Shown: one piece after another, positions 39,701 to 50,459 of the stretch | How positions within the stretch are numbered: the stretch's first letter is position 1 | Layout of the letters: each line of letters starts with the position of its first letter | Position numbers and translations under genes: made by a program | NCBI GenBank assembly: GCA_034440575.1 | Contig: JAOTOL010001463.1 | Location: 911,501-975,500 of the forward strand | DNA length: 64,000 nt | Source of the DNA: Imbricaverruca yamaguchii | Lineage: Eukaryota; Arthropoda; Thecostraca; Neoverrucidae | Reading direction: 5' to 3' | The notes under the pieces: model-generated | What the model was told of the DNA's origin: nothing | What the model saw: only the letters and a program-made list of their open reading frames with translations | Database searches by the model: none

Positions 39701-41300
39701 TAAAATGTTCTGCTCGCTCACAGGGCTGCACTCGAAATCCGCACTGTTCAGCTCGGTTTCGCAGATATCACTGCTCAGCTGCCCGCTGACATAGCAGGCA
39801 CAACCCACCACTGTCGCTCCCCTGTTTTGACGACACTTTCTGCCATGGGGAGATACCCACTCATGCACTGCTTATCTGATGCTCAACACCTCCCCTCCCC
39901 CGCTGTACTCTCGCGCCGTCCGCTTATCTTATCTTTCCCCGACACGCGGCAAGCGCCGTGCAGGCGCTAATTGGGCGTGGACGGGTTCAAATGCGTATAT
40001 CCAGTGCGCAGTGACATTCAAATGCGTATATCTCCGGTTGTACCTCAGTGTACCATCTAATTCTTTCACTGACTTGAAGTATATCATTGGGCCTATCACT
40101 GATTACATTTGCTAGTGGGGACTGATGGTGCGTTTTTTTTTTGCGGGACTTGCGAAGTTCGAGCTATGCATAGAAATACTGGATTATGCAGCGGTGGAAA
40201 ATAATGACTGTCACACCCCCCGTCCAGGGCTAGTAAAAGGGCAATTGCAATTTTCACCGTGCTCTACACAGATTAACCTTCACGGCAATCCACATATAAT
40301 TCGGCTTTGTTGCCATGATCAATGTTTCACACGCATTAGAAAGCGCACAACATCGCGTGTAGCCGTGACGTCATTGAACGGCGCCCTGCATGTGTCTTGT
40401 TCCAGCACTTGTGTAGGTGCTAATAATCCAGACAGGTTATGAATTCCTATGGCAATCTAGCTTCTGAACAATTGTTTTCCGATTACAATCGTTTCAAGTC
40501 AATAAATCGAAAAATTTCAAACAGTTTTTGGCCACATCTGAAGCCCAGTTGCCCCACTGTGCACCGGCCGGCCGGCTGGAGGCCACGTGGCTGGCCGACT
40601 CTGTCCAGTTCGGGCTGGCTCGGGCCGCGGCTGTACCCCTGCCATCGACCCGCACACACCGCGGTGCCCCGCGGCCGTGCACTGAACGTCCGCCTGGACC
40701 CCGCGATACGGCGATCGTTAGTCGGCGTGGGTGTGGCTGCGTTAGCCGAGTCAACGCCGGTCAAACATGGTCCCGCTCGCCGGCGGGGAAACTGGCACTT
40801 CTCTCCGACCAGCTGCTGCACGATGTTTCTGACAATCCGGCCATTCGAAATATAATGCATTTGTACTGGGTCAATGGAAACAAACATGCTTTTGCATCAT
40901 CCGTACCGTCGTGTTTTCTTTTCATTTTTTACTACTGTGTGCGCAGAAAATACGACAGCGGCCCCAGACACCCGGCAAGGGTGTTTTGTGTTATGTGCCC
41001 GAATTGATACTGCTTCTTGCATGTTTCATACTGCATTTGTTTTGATTGTCAATTGATACTGCATTTGTTTCCAACAAATGCCATGCAAATTCTAGTTATT
41101 GATATTAACGGAACATATTCATCACAAATAAAATTAATTGCAACATTTGAAAGCACAGCTAACTTTTTGAATAACAGAAATGTGTTCATTGCAAGGTTCC
41201 AAAATGATAATCTGAACAAGTCCAGCTAATTGATTATGCTGGACAAATTATCATGACATCTTTCTGATATGCAATGTCCGCTTGTGCATAAAACATGTCG
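39701..41300. other. No gene recognised
   Basis: 40526-40830 is GC-rich, shares a 30-bp segment with 22409-22438, and is open in several frames on both strands without a domain. The remainder is AT-leaning. Confidence 0.5.
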
Positions 41301-41304
41301 CAAC

Positions 41305-41351
41305 TCGCCTCACGATGCGACAACCTGTAACGTTGTCGCATCGTGAGGCGA
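41305..41351. repeat. Perfect 20-bp inverted repeat with 7-nt loop
   Basis: TCGCCTCACGATGCGACAAC (41305-41324) and GTTGTCGCATCGTGAGGCGA (41332-41351) are exact complements around CTGTAAC. There is no T-run or A-tail that would mark a terminator or RNA gene. The same geometry (18-bp arms, 7-nt loop) occurs at 24808-24850. Confidence 0.95.
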
Positions 41352-42256
41352 AATGCCATCATCTAGTGGGTATTTCTGGTCGCCTCACACCCATCGTTTT
41401 AAGCAAGTGTTATACGTGGGTCGTCATTATACCGTAGTCGATCTCCAACGATTCTGAAGGATGATATGAAGGGTTCATTCGCGTTCTAGGAAAATGGCTG
41501 GTTTCATGCCAACAGGTTGTTTCTAAATAAATATTCAACTTTTTATGGCGATTTCTGATCATTTTCCTTCACGACAGCAATGTTTTGAGCTTCGGGAAAC
41601 CCCTACGGCCGTAACCACATCAGCCAATATATTCCAAGTTCTTTTGGTCGAGCCGTTCTGCTGGTCGGCTGGTTGGGGGATTCATCGATATAGACGAGCC
41701 ACGCACACACTAAGGCGCTGCCAATCCGCTCATCACTCCATCTGTGAGCAGGCGGTCACGTATGCACCTAGACTTGTGTCCAACCTTTGCAACTGTGGAG
41801 GCGGAATACGTTTTGTGCGAACTTTCGCCTGAACGTTTAGCTGGCAACAGTGCCAGCTAAGAGATTGGATAATTGGCTAATCGATTTTGGTGTTGGCAGA
41901 CCAGCAATGCTGCATAATTCATGTCGCAACAATCCGATTCTCGGAACTGCCCCGCTATGTCGATAATGAATGTATGAGAAACGGCTGAGTAAACCAGCCC
42001 GTCTAACTCATATTTGATTCTGATGAAATTGTTCGTTAATTAAATATTTTGTGTCCATGACATGTGGTAGTATGATATGAATATGAGTTCAGCATGCCAC
42101 CTGTGAAAAAGAGGCGATGTAATTTGTAGGGTCCTGATCGTGTACCGAGTTGCATTGGCCTTGGCTAGGTTTTGCGATGGCCATTAAGTTCATTACATTA
42201 CTAAATGCATTAGTGAAATTTGTTTTTTGTTAGGAGCGCATCAACAGCCGGGGGCG
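41352..42256. other. No gene recognised
   Basis: AT-leaning sequence. A good splice-acceptor-like TTTTTTGTTAG ends at about 42233, just before the homology to 21.5 kb begins. Confidence 0.5.
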
Positions 42257-42400
42257 ATGAGGAATTATTTAATAAACAAACTATCCATTATTTCAGTTAT
42301 ATTGGTCGTTTATAGGATTATGGCTACTGATTGGTGTGACCAAGGCAGAAAGGACGAATGGCACGGAGGAGATAAATCTGATCGAGAGCACTGCGTTTGA
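42257..42400 (+). CDS. Small secreted-peptide-like ORF, copy B (47 aa)
   Basis: This is the twin of the minus-strand ORF at 21541-21678. It starts MRNYLINK, then LSIISVILVV, then YRIMATDWC and DQGRKDEW, and ends with a charged tail DKSDREHCV. The hydrophobic core fits a signal peptide; no family is recognised. The first 60 bases differ from copy A at only one site, several changes after that are replacement changes, and homology is lost past RKDEW. The start is fixed by an extra G just upstream that breaks any longer shared frame. A TTTTTTGTTAG acceptor-like site about 24 bp upstream suggests a spliced 5' UTR. The last codons (TGCGTTTGA) could instead hold a donor, making this a first coding exon. 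Confidence 0.4.
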   Translation: MRNYLINKLSIISVILVVYRIMATDWCDQGRKDEWHGGDKSDREHCV

Positions 42401-43741
42401 CAGTTATAAAATATAAACTAAAAGGTATTTTATGATATGTATATTCCATCCAAAGTCCTCAAACATCTTCAGATGAAGCGCTGCGCTCTCGCTTTCAGAT
42501 CGGTCACTTTGTTTCATTGATCTTTTGGAGAGTACAATTTTTTTCTTCAATACAGCTTTAGGAGCTGGAGACCAATGGCAATAGCAATAGACAGACAATA
42601 ACGATGATTGTCTGTTCTGAGGAGTGATTTTGATAAAACGTAATTGCTTCGTTTGTCCATGAGTCACTAATAACCAGTAATGTTTGCAACGTTTATGAAA
42701 ATACTTAACCGGACCTGGTGTAAGTCAAACAACGAGCAATGAATACTCAATGAATTTCACATTTTTTTTCAGAATGAGAACGAACTGGTGAATGTTTTGC
42801 TCTTCCGAATGGTGTGGAAACATGAATGTACCGCGCGTGTTTCTTGGTAAATTAAGTTTGTCCTGCAACATTCCACACTTAATGCATTAGTTTAATTGAG
42901 ACGTATAAATCAAATTACCCGTGCCATTGTGCAATACATGTAATACATCGAAATCACCATATCGTACCGAACCATAGAGGACATGACAGTAAAACATCAC
43001 GCACGATGCTGATATTACTCGGTGAAAATTCTTGACGATAAGAGAAGAGGCCGGGTGGCTGGTCGGAGTCGAAAAATCTGACAATCATGATCCCGTATCA
43101 AGGTATGTCGGGGCAAACCAGGCAGCACAGATCATCGTCATATTATTTACCACTTAGAGAATGCAAGCGCACTTTTGTGATAACCATATTTGTCGTGTGC
43201 GTCGCTGCAAGACCATACGCGTATCAAAGGCGCTATGGCGATGGCCGGCGATGGTCGGAGTTTAGCACCCGAGTTTGTTTGTACTTTTTATGATTGAATA
43301 CTTATTCGGCTTAAACCCTCCTTCGTAATAACTGCTAACGATAGCACCCGAACAGCTAACTGCCCGGATTAGAATGCTTCATACTACGGGCCATCCATTG
43401 GCTTCAGGTGCGCTTATGCTGACATCCTTCATTCGACCTGCTGTAACTGTTAGCCTGAAGACAGTGCCCAGCTGCACTGCTCATTGCAAGGTCTGAGGGT
43501 CGACTGACTGAAGATAAGGTTAAACAACTGAGGACTGCGGCCGAAAGTGTGAGCAGTTAGCAGCTGTAGCCTGAAACAGTTGTGTGTGGCAGGTGGTGGC
43601 ACCAGCACCAGCACCACACAAGGTGGTTGTCAGTCGGCGGCAATGTCGCCCGTCGCGGCGGCTACTGGACAGCAGGTGTTGATGCAGCGCGGCCGCTGCC
43701 GCGCCCTAGGGACCGTCGGCTCGATATAGGCATGACAACTG
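42401..43741. other. No gene recognised
   Basis: AT-leaning up to about 43550, then increasingly GC-rich as it approaches the minisatellite cluster. No motif seen. Confidence 0.5.
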
Positions 43742-44541
43742 AGCCGGTCCGGCCGCCATATACTGCTCATGTCGGGAGTGACCCCGGCCGCTATATATAT
43801 ACTGCCCGTGTCGGGAGTGACCCCGCCCGCCACACACCGTCCGTGTCGGGGGTGACCCCGGCCGTCACGTACCGCCCGTGTCGGGAGTGACCCCGGCCGC
43901 CACACACCGCCCGTGTCGGGATCGGCGCAACCGCCGTGCCCGCGTCACACACCGCCCGTGTCGGGGGTGACCCCGGCCGTCACACACCGTCGTGTCGGGT
44001 GATCCCGGCCGTCACACACCGTCCGTGTCGGGAGTGACCCCGCCCGCCACACACCGTCCGTGTCGGGGGTGACCCCGGCCGTCACATACCGCCCGTGTCG
44101 GGAGTGACCCCGGCCGCCACACACCGCCCGTGTCGGGGGTGACCCCGGCCGTCACACACCGTCCGTGTCGGGGGTGACCCCGGCCGTCACACACCGCCCG
44201 TGTCGGGGAGTGATCCCGGCCGTCACACACCGCCCGTGTCGGGAGTGACCCCGGCCGCCACACACCGCCCGTGTCGGGGGTGATCCCGGCCGTCACACAC
44301 CGCCCGTGTCGGGGGTGATCCCGGCCGTCACACACCGCCCGTGTCGGGAGTGACCCCGGCCGCCACACACCGCCCGTGTCGGGAGTGACCCCGGCCGTCA
44401 CACACCGCCCGTGTCGGGAGTGACCCCGGCCGCCACACACCGCCCGTGTTGAGTGACCCGCCACATACCGTCCGTGTCGGGGGTGACCCCGGCCGCCACA
44501 CACCGTCCGTGTCGGGGGTGATCCCGGCCGCCACATACCAT
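43742..44541. repeat. 35-bp GC-rich minisatellite, about 23 copies
   Basis: The unit is CCGCCACACACCGCCCGTGT followed by CGGGAGTGACCCCGG, with variant GTCACACACC and GGGGGTGATCCC versions and a few truncated units (for example near 43920-43950 and 44450). Because 35 is not a multiple of three, the minus-strand open frame of 174 codons cycles through all reading registers. Confidence 0.95.
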
Positions 44542-44690
44542 CGAGAGTGGCCCTGGCTACGTGCCGTCCTCACCGGGAGTGGTCCTGACCACATTCCGTT
44601 CTCCTCAGGGGTGGTATTGGCCACATTCCGTTCGCCTCAGGGGTGGCATTAGCCACATTCCGTCCGCCTCAGGGGTGGTCCCCGCTGCAT
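44542..44690. repeat. About 34-bp tandem repeat, about 4 copies
   Basis: The unit is approximately CACATTCCGTTCGCCTCAGG then GGTGGTATTGGC. It follows directly on the 35-bp array and may be a diverged descendant, since both alternate CACA(C/T)-CCGT and GGGGTG cores. Confidence 0.88.
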
Positions 44691-45082
44691 GCAGTGCACC
44701 CCCTCAATTAGTACAACGTGATTTGGTCATTCATGCGAATTCGGTTTTCGAAGTGCCTGTGAGCCGGCCATGAAGAATATGATAATATACCGGATTTGCA
44801 TTAGATCACAGAACGGCACGCCTTCGAATGCAGCATCTGGCGCCAAGCCACTGTCCAAAAATACCAGCCGCTTGGCTAATCATCCGCAGCATAGTACTCA
44901 AATTTTCACAAATACAAATTTGCAAGTAAACTACATTGTACTTTGCAACATTTGGCGGTGACTGAACACTGATAGAAGGATTGAAATTAGATTCCACGAC
45001 GGGTATGGATTCATATTGGACACGAAGGGGCCGTTTTTGACTGATGCGGTTTAAAACTAATTGTCTGATGGACTAAGTTACC

Positions 45083-45348
45083 TTTTCCTCATCCTTCCAG
45101 TCGATTCCATCCGGACATACCGGAGCCATCGTCACGTGCCTCTTGGTGTCCAAGCAACCATCGGCGGTGGACACCGTCGACACGTGTCGGCACGTGTGAA
45201 TCGCACGCCACAAGTCCGACAGCACCAGGTATGACCCGTTCGTGAGGGGGAGGGGATCAGCACCGCGTGACGCCGGTGACGGCGCTACCACGCCACCCGA
45301 CAGCCGGCTGACAACTCGGCGCAGAAAGTCCGCCCTCCGGCACGCCAA
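45083..45348 (-). other. Possible coding exon (unrecognised)
   Basis: An open minus-strand frame with varied composition includes SYLVLSDLWRAIHTCRHVST, CLDTKRHVTMAP and GIDWKDEEK. The last codons AAG are followed by GTAACT, a good splice donor, after which the frame closes almost at once. It lies in the same frame as, and downstream of, the 33-bp minisatellite frame on this strand, but two stops intervene. No homologue comes to mind. It could be a host exon or chance. Confidence 0.25.
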
Positions 45349-45365
45349 GACCGCGCCCGCCAGTG

Positions 45366-45488
45366 CCCGTCAGCCCGCCGTCAGCCGGTGACCGTCAGCC
45401 CGCTGTCCGCCGGCGGCCGTCAGCTCGCTGTCCGCCGGCGGCCGTCAGCTCGCTGTTCCCCGGTGACCGTCACCCCGCCGTTCGCTGG
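45366..45488. repeat. 25-bp GC-rich tandem repeat, about 5 copies
   Basis: The unit is CGTCAGCTCGCTGTCCGCCG followed by GCGGC, with diverged first and last units. Confidence 0.9.
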
Positions 45489-45529
45489 CGTACTGCACGT
45501 GAGCGAGCACAAATTCACGCGGCCGCGTC

Positions 45530-46660
45530 GGGGTCGACACAGAACTGGCGCCGGCGGACGTCGGGGTCGTCACAGGACTGGCGCCGACGGACGTCGGGGT
45601 CGACACAGAACTGGCGCCGGCGGACGTCGGGGTAGTCACAGGACTGGCGCCGACGGACGTCGGGGTAGTCACAGGACTGGCGCCAACGGACGTAGGGGTA
45701 GTCACAGGACTGGCGCCGACGGACGTCGGGGTAGTCACAGGACTGGCGCCGACGGACGTCGGGGTCGTCACAGGATTGGCGCCGACGGACGTCGGGGTCG
45801 TCACAGGACTGGCGCCGGCGGACGTCGGGGTAGTGACAGGACTGGCGCCGACGGACGTCGGGGTCGTCACAGGACTAGCGCCGGCGGACGTCGGGGTAGT
45901 CACAGGACTGGCGCCGGCGGACGTCGGGGTCGTCACAGGACTGGCGCCGACGGACGTCGGGGTCGTCACAGGACTGGCGCCGACGGACGTCGGGGTAGTC
46001 ACAGGACTGGCGCCGACGGACGTCGAGGTAGTCACAGGACTGGCGCCGACGGACGTCGGGGTCGTCACAGGACTGGCGCCGACAGACGTCGGGGTCGTCA
46101 CAGGACTGGCGCCGACGGACGTCGAGGTAGTCACAGGACTGGCGCCGACGGACGTAGGGGTAGTCACAGGACTGGCGCCGACGGACGTCGGGGTAGTCAC
46201 AGGACTGGCGCCGACGGACGTCGGGGTCGTCACAGGATTGGCGCCGACGGACGTCGGGGTCGTCACAGGACTGGCGCCGACGGACGTCGGGGTAGTCACA
46301 GGACTGGCGCCGACGGACGTCGGGGTAGTCACAAGACTGGCGCCGACGGACGTTGGGGTCGTCACAGGACTGGCGCCGACAGACGTCGGGGTCGTCACAG
46401 GACTGGCGCCGACAGACGTCGGGGTCGTCACAGGATTGGCGCCGACGGACGTCGGGGTCGTCACAGGACTGGCGCCGGCGGACGTCGGGGTCGTCACAGG
46501 ACTGGCGCTAACAGACGGCGGGGTAGTCACAGGACTGGCGCCGGCGGACGTCGGGGTAGTCACAGGACTGGCGCCGGCGGACGTCGGGGTAATCACAGGA
46601 CTGGCGCCGGCGGACGTCGGGGTAGTCACAGGACTGGCGCCGGCGGACGTCGGGTACACA
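45530..46660. repeat. 33-bp minisatellite, about 34 copies, open in three frames
   Basis: The unit is GGACTGGCGCCGACGGACGT followed by CGGGGTAGTCACA. Variation is concentrated at two sites (GAC/GGC and GTA/GTC). As 33 is three times 11, frames stay open for over 1 kb: plus frames GADGRRGRHRT and LAPTDVGVVTG, and minus frame ASPVTTPTSVG (mucin-like, 404 codons). I treat it as a minisatellite; a Thr/Ser/Pro-rich secreted repeat protein on the minus strand cannot be excluded but has no signal peptide or flanking domain. Confidence 0.93.
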
Positions 46661-48321
46661 CAAAAATGGCGCCGGCAGACGTCGTATTGACGCAGCGGCC
46701 TGGCGATGGTGATGGTGAGGTTATATTGGCCGTTTTCAGTGCGGCGTGACCGGTGATGTGGTACCCTGCCGGTCCATTATGCCAACATCGGTTACAGTGT
46801 ATACGTACCCTCACCACCCATCCCACTCCCTCCCCATCCTCCCATCCAACGGCTATCTACGGAACTGGGCGTCCGAACGTGAACATCCAATCCGCAATCG
46901 AGAACCTAAATCGGAAGACCGTGTTACTCATGCTAATTAATCAGGGTTCCGTCCAGCAACAGAGTAGACATTTCAGTTGCAAAACACAAACACAATTACG
47001 CCCCATCCCTCCTTGTCTCACCAAAACAAGCACACATTAGTGGAAATCCGTGTCCGTCAGCTGTGAGCTAATTGATGACCTCAGCGGCGGTGTGAATGGC
47101 TACTATTGTATGATCGCATACATGTCCACAGTGCATGCAGCGGAAACCCTCGCATGCGCCATACATTCACTTTACTCAGAAACGGTCACTAGATTGGCAT
47201 TTACTTAGACATATCAGCAAAGCCATTCTGAAGCAAGAAACGAAAAACACATTATCACATTTTCCCACTTCGCTTCGGACGAGTATGAATATAATCACCC
47301 GTGAGTAGGCCTAACGCACCGATATTCATTTACAGTAAACTAACATGAATATTGCACACGTAGTAGCATTGAACAAAACTCCCAGAACCATCGCCTATAA
47401 GCGTACTTGGCACGATGCAACCTGGTGGTATGCAACCCCCGTCCGTACACGACATTTTATTATCTTTCCAATGCCGGGAGTTACTCAAATCCTGTCCTCC
47501 CCTCCTCTCCCCTCTCCTCCCCTCTCCTCCCCTGCCCTCCACTAGCGCTAACAGGAGAGCACTAGTGTTGTGAAGCAAAGACCAGCGTGGTGCACGTGGT
47601 GAGTTCTCACGATTATCCTTACATTGTCCACATGTAGGTTGAACTGACATGCCGGCTTAACACAACCTTTTTATTTGTGTATCTCCACTGGATGCTACCG
47701 GTATAGCAACCAGCAGATTCGAGCTTGTATTGTTCAGCGTAGTATTCCTAAGTATCTTGAGATACTGAAAATGTGCCGCTGGTGAGATTCCAGCACATAT
47801 GCGTCCAGGGATAGATGAGCGGAAATCGTATATATATTTGCATAAGCTTCAGATATAGTACCAAAAGAAACAAGTTTTTCCAATATTTAATGGTACAAAT
47901 GGACGTCAAGTTGAGCCTCAGCGTTGACAGTAAACCTCAGAGTCACACTAAACCCGAAAAAGCCTCATTAGCTACTCCAAGTACAGCTATTGAAATGCTT
48001 GCTTATGAATGCCTTTTCTCATAGTCGCGCCAAACAATCCTTAAGAAAGGTACTGCATGACCTTCTCCCCGTCCCCTCGTATGGAATTGGTCTATCATAT
48101 TTTATTTCTCGTGGCATTGCAGTAATTAATGCATGATAACAAAGTCTATTTTATCCCAGGAGAACTACTTTATTGATCAAGCTTCATAATATTGCATTTG
48201 TGGTTTAAAATCTCCACGTTTCCGTACCACAGGACACAGTGAGGACGGATCGCTCATGGTGATCACCGAGTGATGAGTCTTGGAGTAATTCGCCATTAAT
48301 ACAATATGTCATGCCCGATTA
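46661..48321. other. No gene recognised
   Basis: Ordinary-looking sequence. A small CCCCTCTCCTC pyrimidine tract lies near 47500-47535. Confidence 0.5.
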
Positions 48322-49135
48322 TTAACTCGCGCCGTCTTCCCGGTCAAATTATCCCACCCTGTCTCGGGGGGGGGGCGGTTGAAGACCCCCTCTAAAATCT
48401 AAACTAAGCGTCGCACGAAAACGAAAGCGGTGTCACTGGAAAGCGATCGACGAGTAGGGTCCGGGTCCACCCTCCAAAACAATTCCCCCCAAACGTGACG
48501 TCACCAGGGGGATAGATTTTCACGAATTTTCACGACTTACATTATGTTTCTGCCTCTGGGGAGTTCATTTTGAGGATATCTGAAAAGAACAAAATTGATT
48601 TGGAATGAGAAACGGACACCGAAATCGACCAGGCCTATAATTCCCCCCCCTTTGTGTTTGTAATTTCAAAATTTTGAGTTTTCAAGTTTTCTTAAATTCT
48701 CCTTTTCCAGTGGGTAAAGCAGACCGATAAACGTTGTTGGAAATCAACTTGCCCTAATAGCAAATGCTTACTTTAGTCAGAATCCTGTAATTGAACTACA
48801 ATTTGGCAAATACGCAAAATTTATATGTAGTCCAAAACGAAAAAAGGAGATAAAAAAATTCCACTCGTACGTTTTATTGCATCCGTAAAGATAAGCAACA
48901 CTGAAAGTTTCATTAGAATATCTGTATCCATTAAAGCGTGACGACTGGTTTAACATTTTTGGAGGTGAACTCGTTGACCCTAGATGACATGACCTAAAAA
49001 ATTTGAATCAACATGTCAAATTGATGTGGGAAAAGGTATGCCAATTTTGGGCGTGCTGCCGCGCGCCGTTCGTCCGCTATCCGCGAAAAACCTGATGGGG
49101 CGGTTGAAGATCTCCCCCGAGACGGGACGGGTTAA
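48322..49135 (+). mobile_element. TTAA-flanked short DNA element (MITE-like), copy 3
   Basis: It runs from TTAACTCGCGCCGTCTTCCC to GAGACGGGACGGGTTAA. It is the cleanest full copy in plus orientation, 814 bp. G-run plus CGGTTGAAGACCCCC lies just inside the left end and a relative, CGGTTGAAGATCTCCCCC, just inside the right end. No coding capacity. Confidence 0.85.
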
Positions 49136-49877
49136 AATAGCATCCTTAGGATCAATTAGGTAGTTTTCATCGTGCAACACTTTTTGCAATATGACCTGTG
49201 ACATTAGTTGAGATGTCATTAATTCATGAAGTGTGGTTGTTTATTATCTTTGTTTTTGTGACAAGATGTTTTGAGTTTTCCTTTGAGGAACCACGGAAAG
49301 TTTAACTGTTAACGGTTGGAATTCGGGGAAGAAAAGTCGACAAATCGAAGAGTTGTCGGTGGATATATGCATTATGAAAACTCAAGCAGTCCGAAATGAA
49401 TGCATGTCTACAAGCCTTCGATGCGATGATTAAGCGTTCGCTTTGCCGCCATTCATGAGTGTGGGAGTCAATGCAGTCATTGGCAGAATATCGCCAGATC
49501 TGTCGGGCTCATCAGAGTAGGTGTGTGTAAACAATTCATGAGGCAGTAGGACACACGAAGCTCACCAACCGCTTGCAGGATCTGCAGCTGGTCATGTCGG
49601 GCAGCACCTTGACAGAGAGCACATTGTTACGATGTGATCACCTGTTCGTGGGTGTCGGCATTGGCGGCGGTTTGATAATTTTAACAGCGCTGCCCATATT
49701 TGAGTAGCCAATACATTAAATTATGCATGGCATATACAAGTAAGCGTGATCGAGGGCTATCAGATCATGTTTACTGCATCGGATGTCCACACTACTGAGA
49801 TACAACTTGGCACAAGCCATGCCCTGCTTTTCTTGTCAACGACAGCGTGTTGACCGAGCTGTCCAGCGGCGTTTTGT
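49136..49877. other. No gene recognised
   Basis: Unique-looking sequence between a TTAA element and the GT-rich tract. Confidence 0.5.
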
Positions 49878-50208
49878 GTGTGTGAGTGTGTGTGAGTGTG
49901 TGTGTGAGTGTGTGCGTGTGTGTCTGTGTGTGTGTGTGTGCGTGTGTGTCTGTGTGTGTGTCTGTGTGTGTGTATCTGTGGGTGTGTGTGCGAACGTATG
50001 TGTGTCTGTGTGCACGTGTGTCTGTGTATGTGTGTGTGTGTGTGTCTGTGTGTGTGTACGTGTGTGTGTGTTTGTGTGTGTGTGTCTGTGTGTGTGACTG
50101 TGTCTGTGTGTGTGTCTGTGTGTGTGTGTCGGTGTGTGTGTGTGTGTCTGTGTGTGTCTGTCTGTGTGTGTGTGTCTGGGTGTCTGTGTGTGTGTCTGTG
50201 TGTGAATT

Positions 50209-50298
<90 letters not shown>

Positions 50299-50414
50299 AC
50301 TGTGTCTGTGTGTGTGTCTGTGTCTGTGTGTATGTCTGTGTGTGTGTGTCGGTGTGTGTGTGTGTCTGTCTGTGTGTGTGTGTCTGGGTGTCTGTGTGTG
50401 TCTGTGTGTGAGTT

Positions 50415-50453
<39 letters not shown>

Positions 50454-50459
50454 GTGTAG
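49878..50459. repeat. Interrupted (GT)n tract, about 580 bp
   Basis: Long GT runs are punctuated by CTGT, GAGTGT and CGTGTG. Within it a larger period is visible: the segment near 50095-50215 is repeated near 50297-50420 (both contain GACTGTGTCTGTG and GTGTCTGGGTGTCTGTG). Open frames of CVCV or HTHT are artefacts. Confidence 0.95.

Noticed and set aside
40483..41007. Overlapping 134-, 138- and 159-codon frames
   Set aside because: GC-rich patch open on both strands with no domain; only a 30-bp segment has a second copy in the window.
44012..44536. 174-codon minus-strand repeat protein
   Set aside because: The 35-bp unit cycles through reading frames, so the peptide pattern is a by-product.
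45388..46749. 453-codon plus-strand frame with GADGRRGRHRT repeats
   Set aside because: Follows from the 33-bp period; two other frames are equally open and there is no flanking domain.
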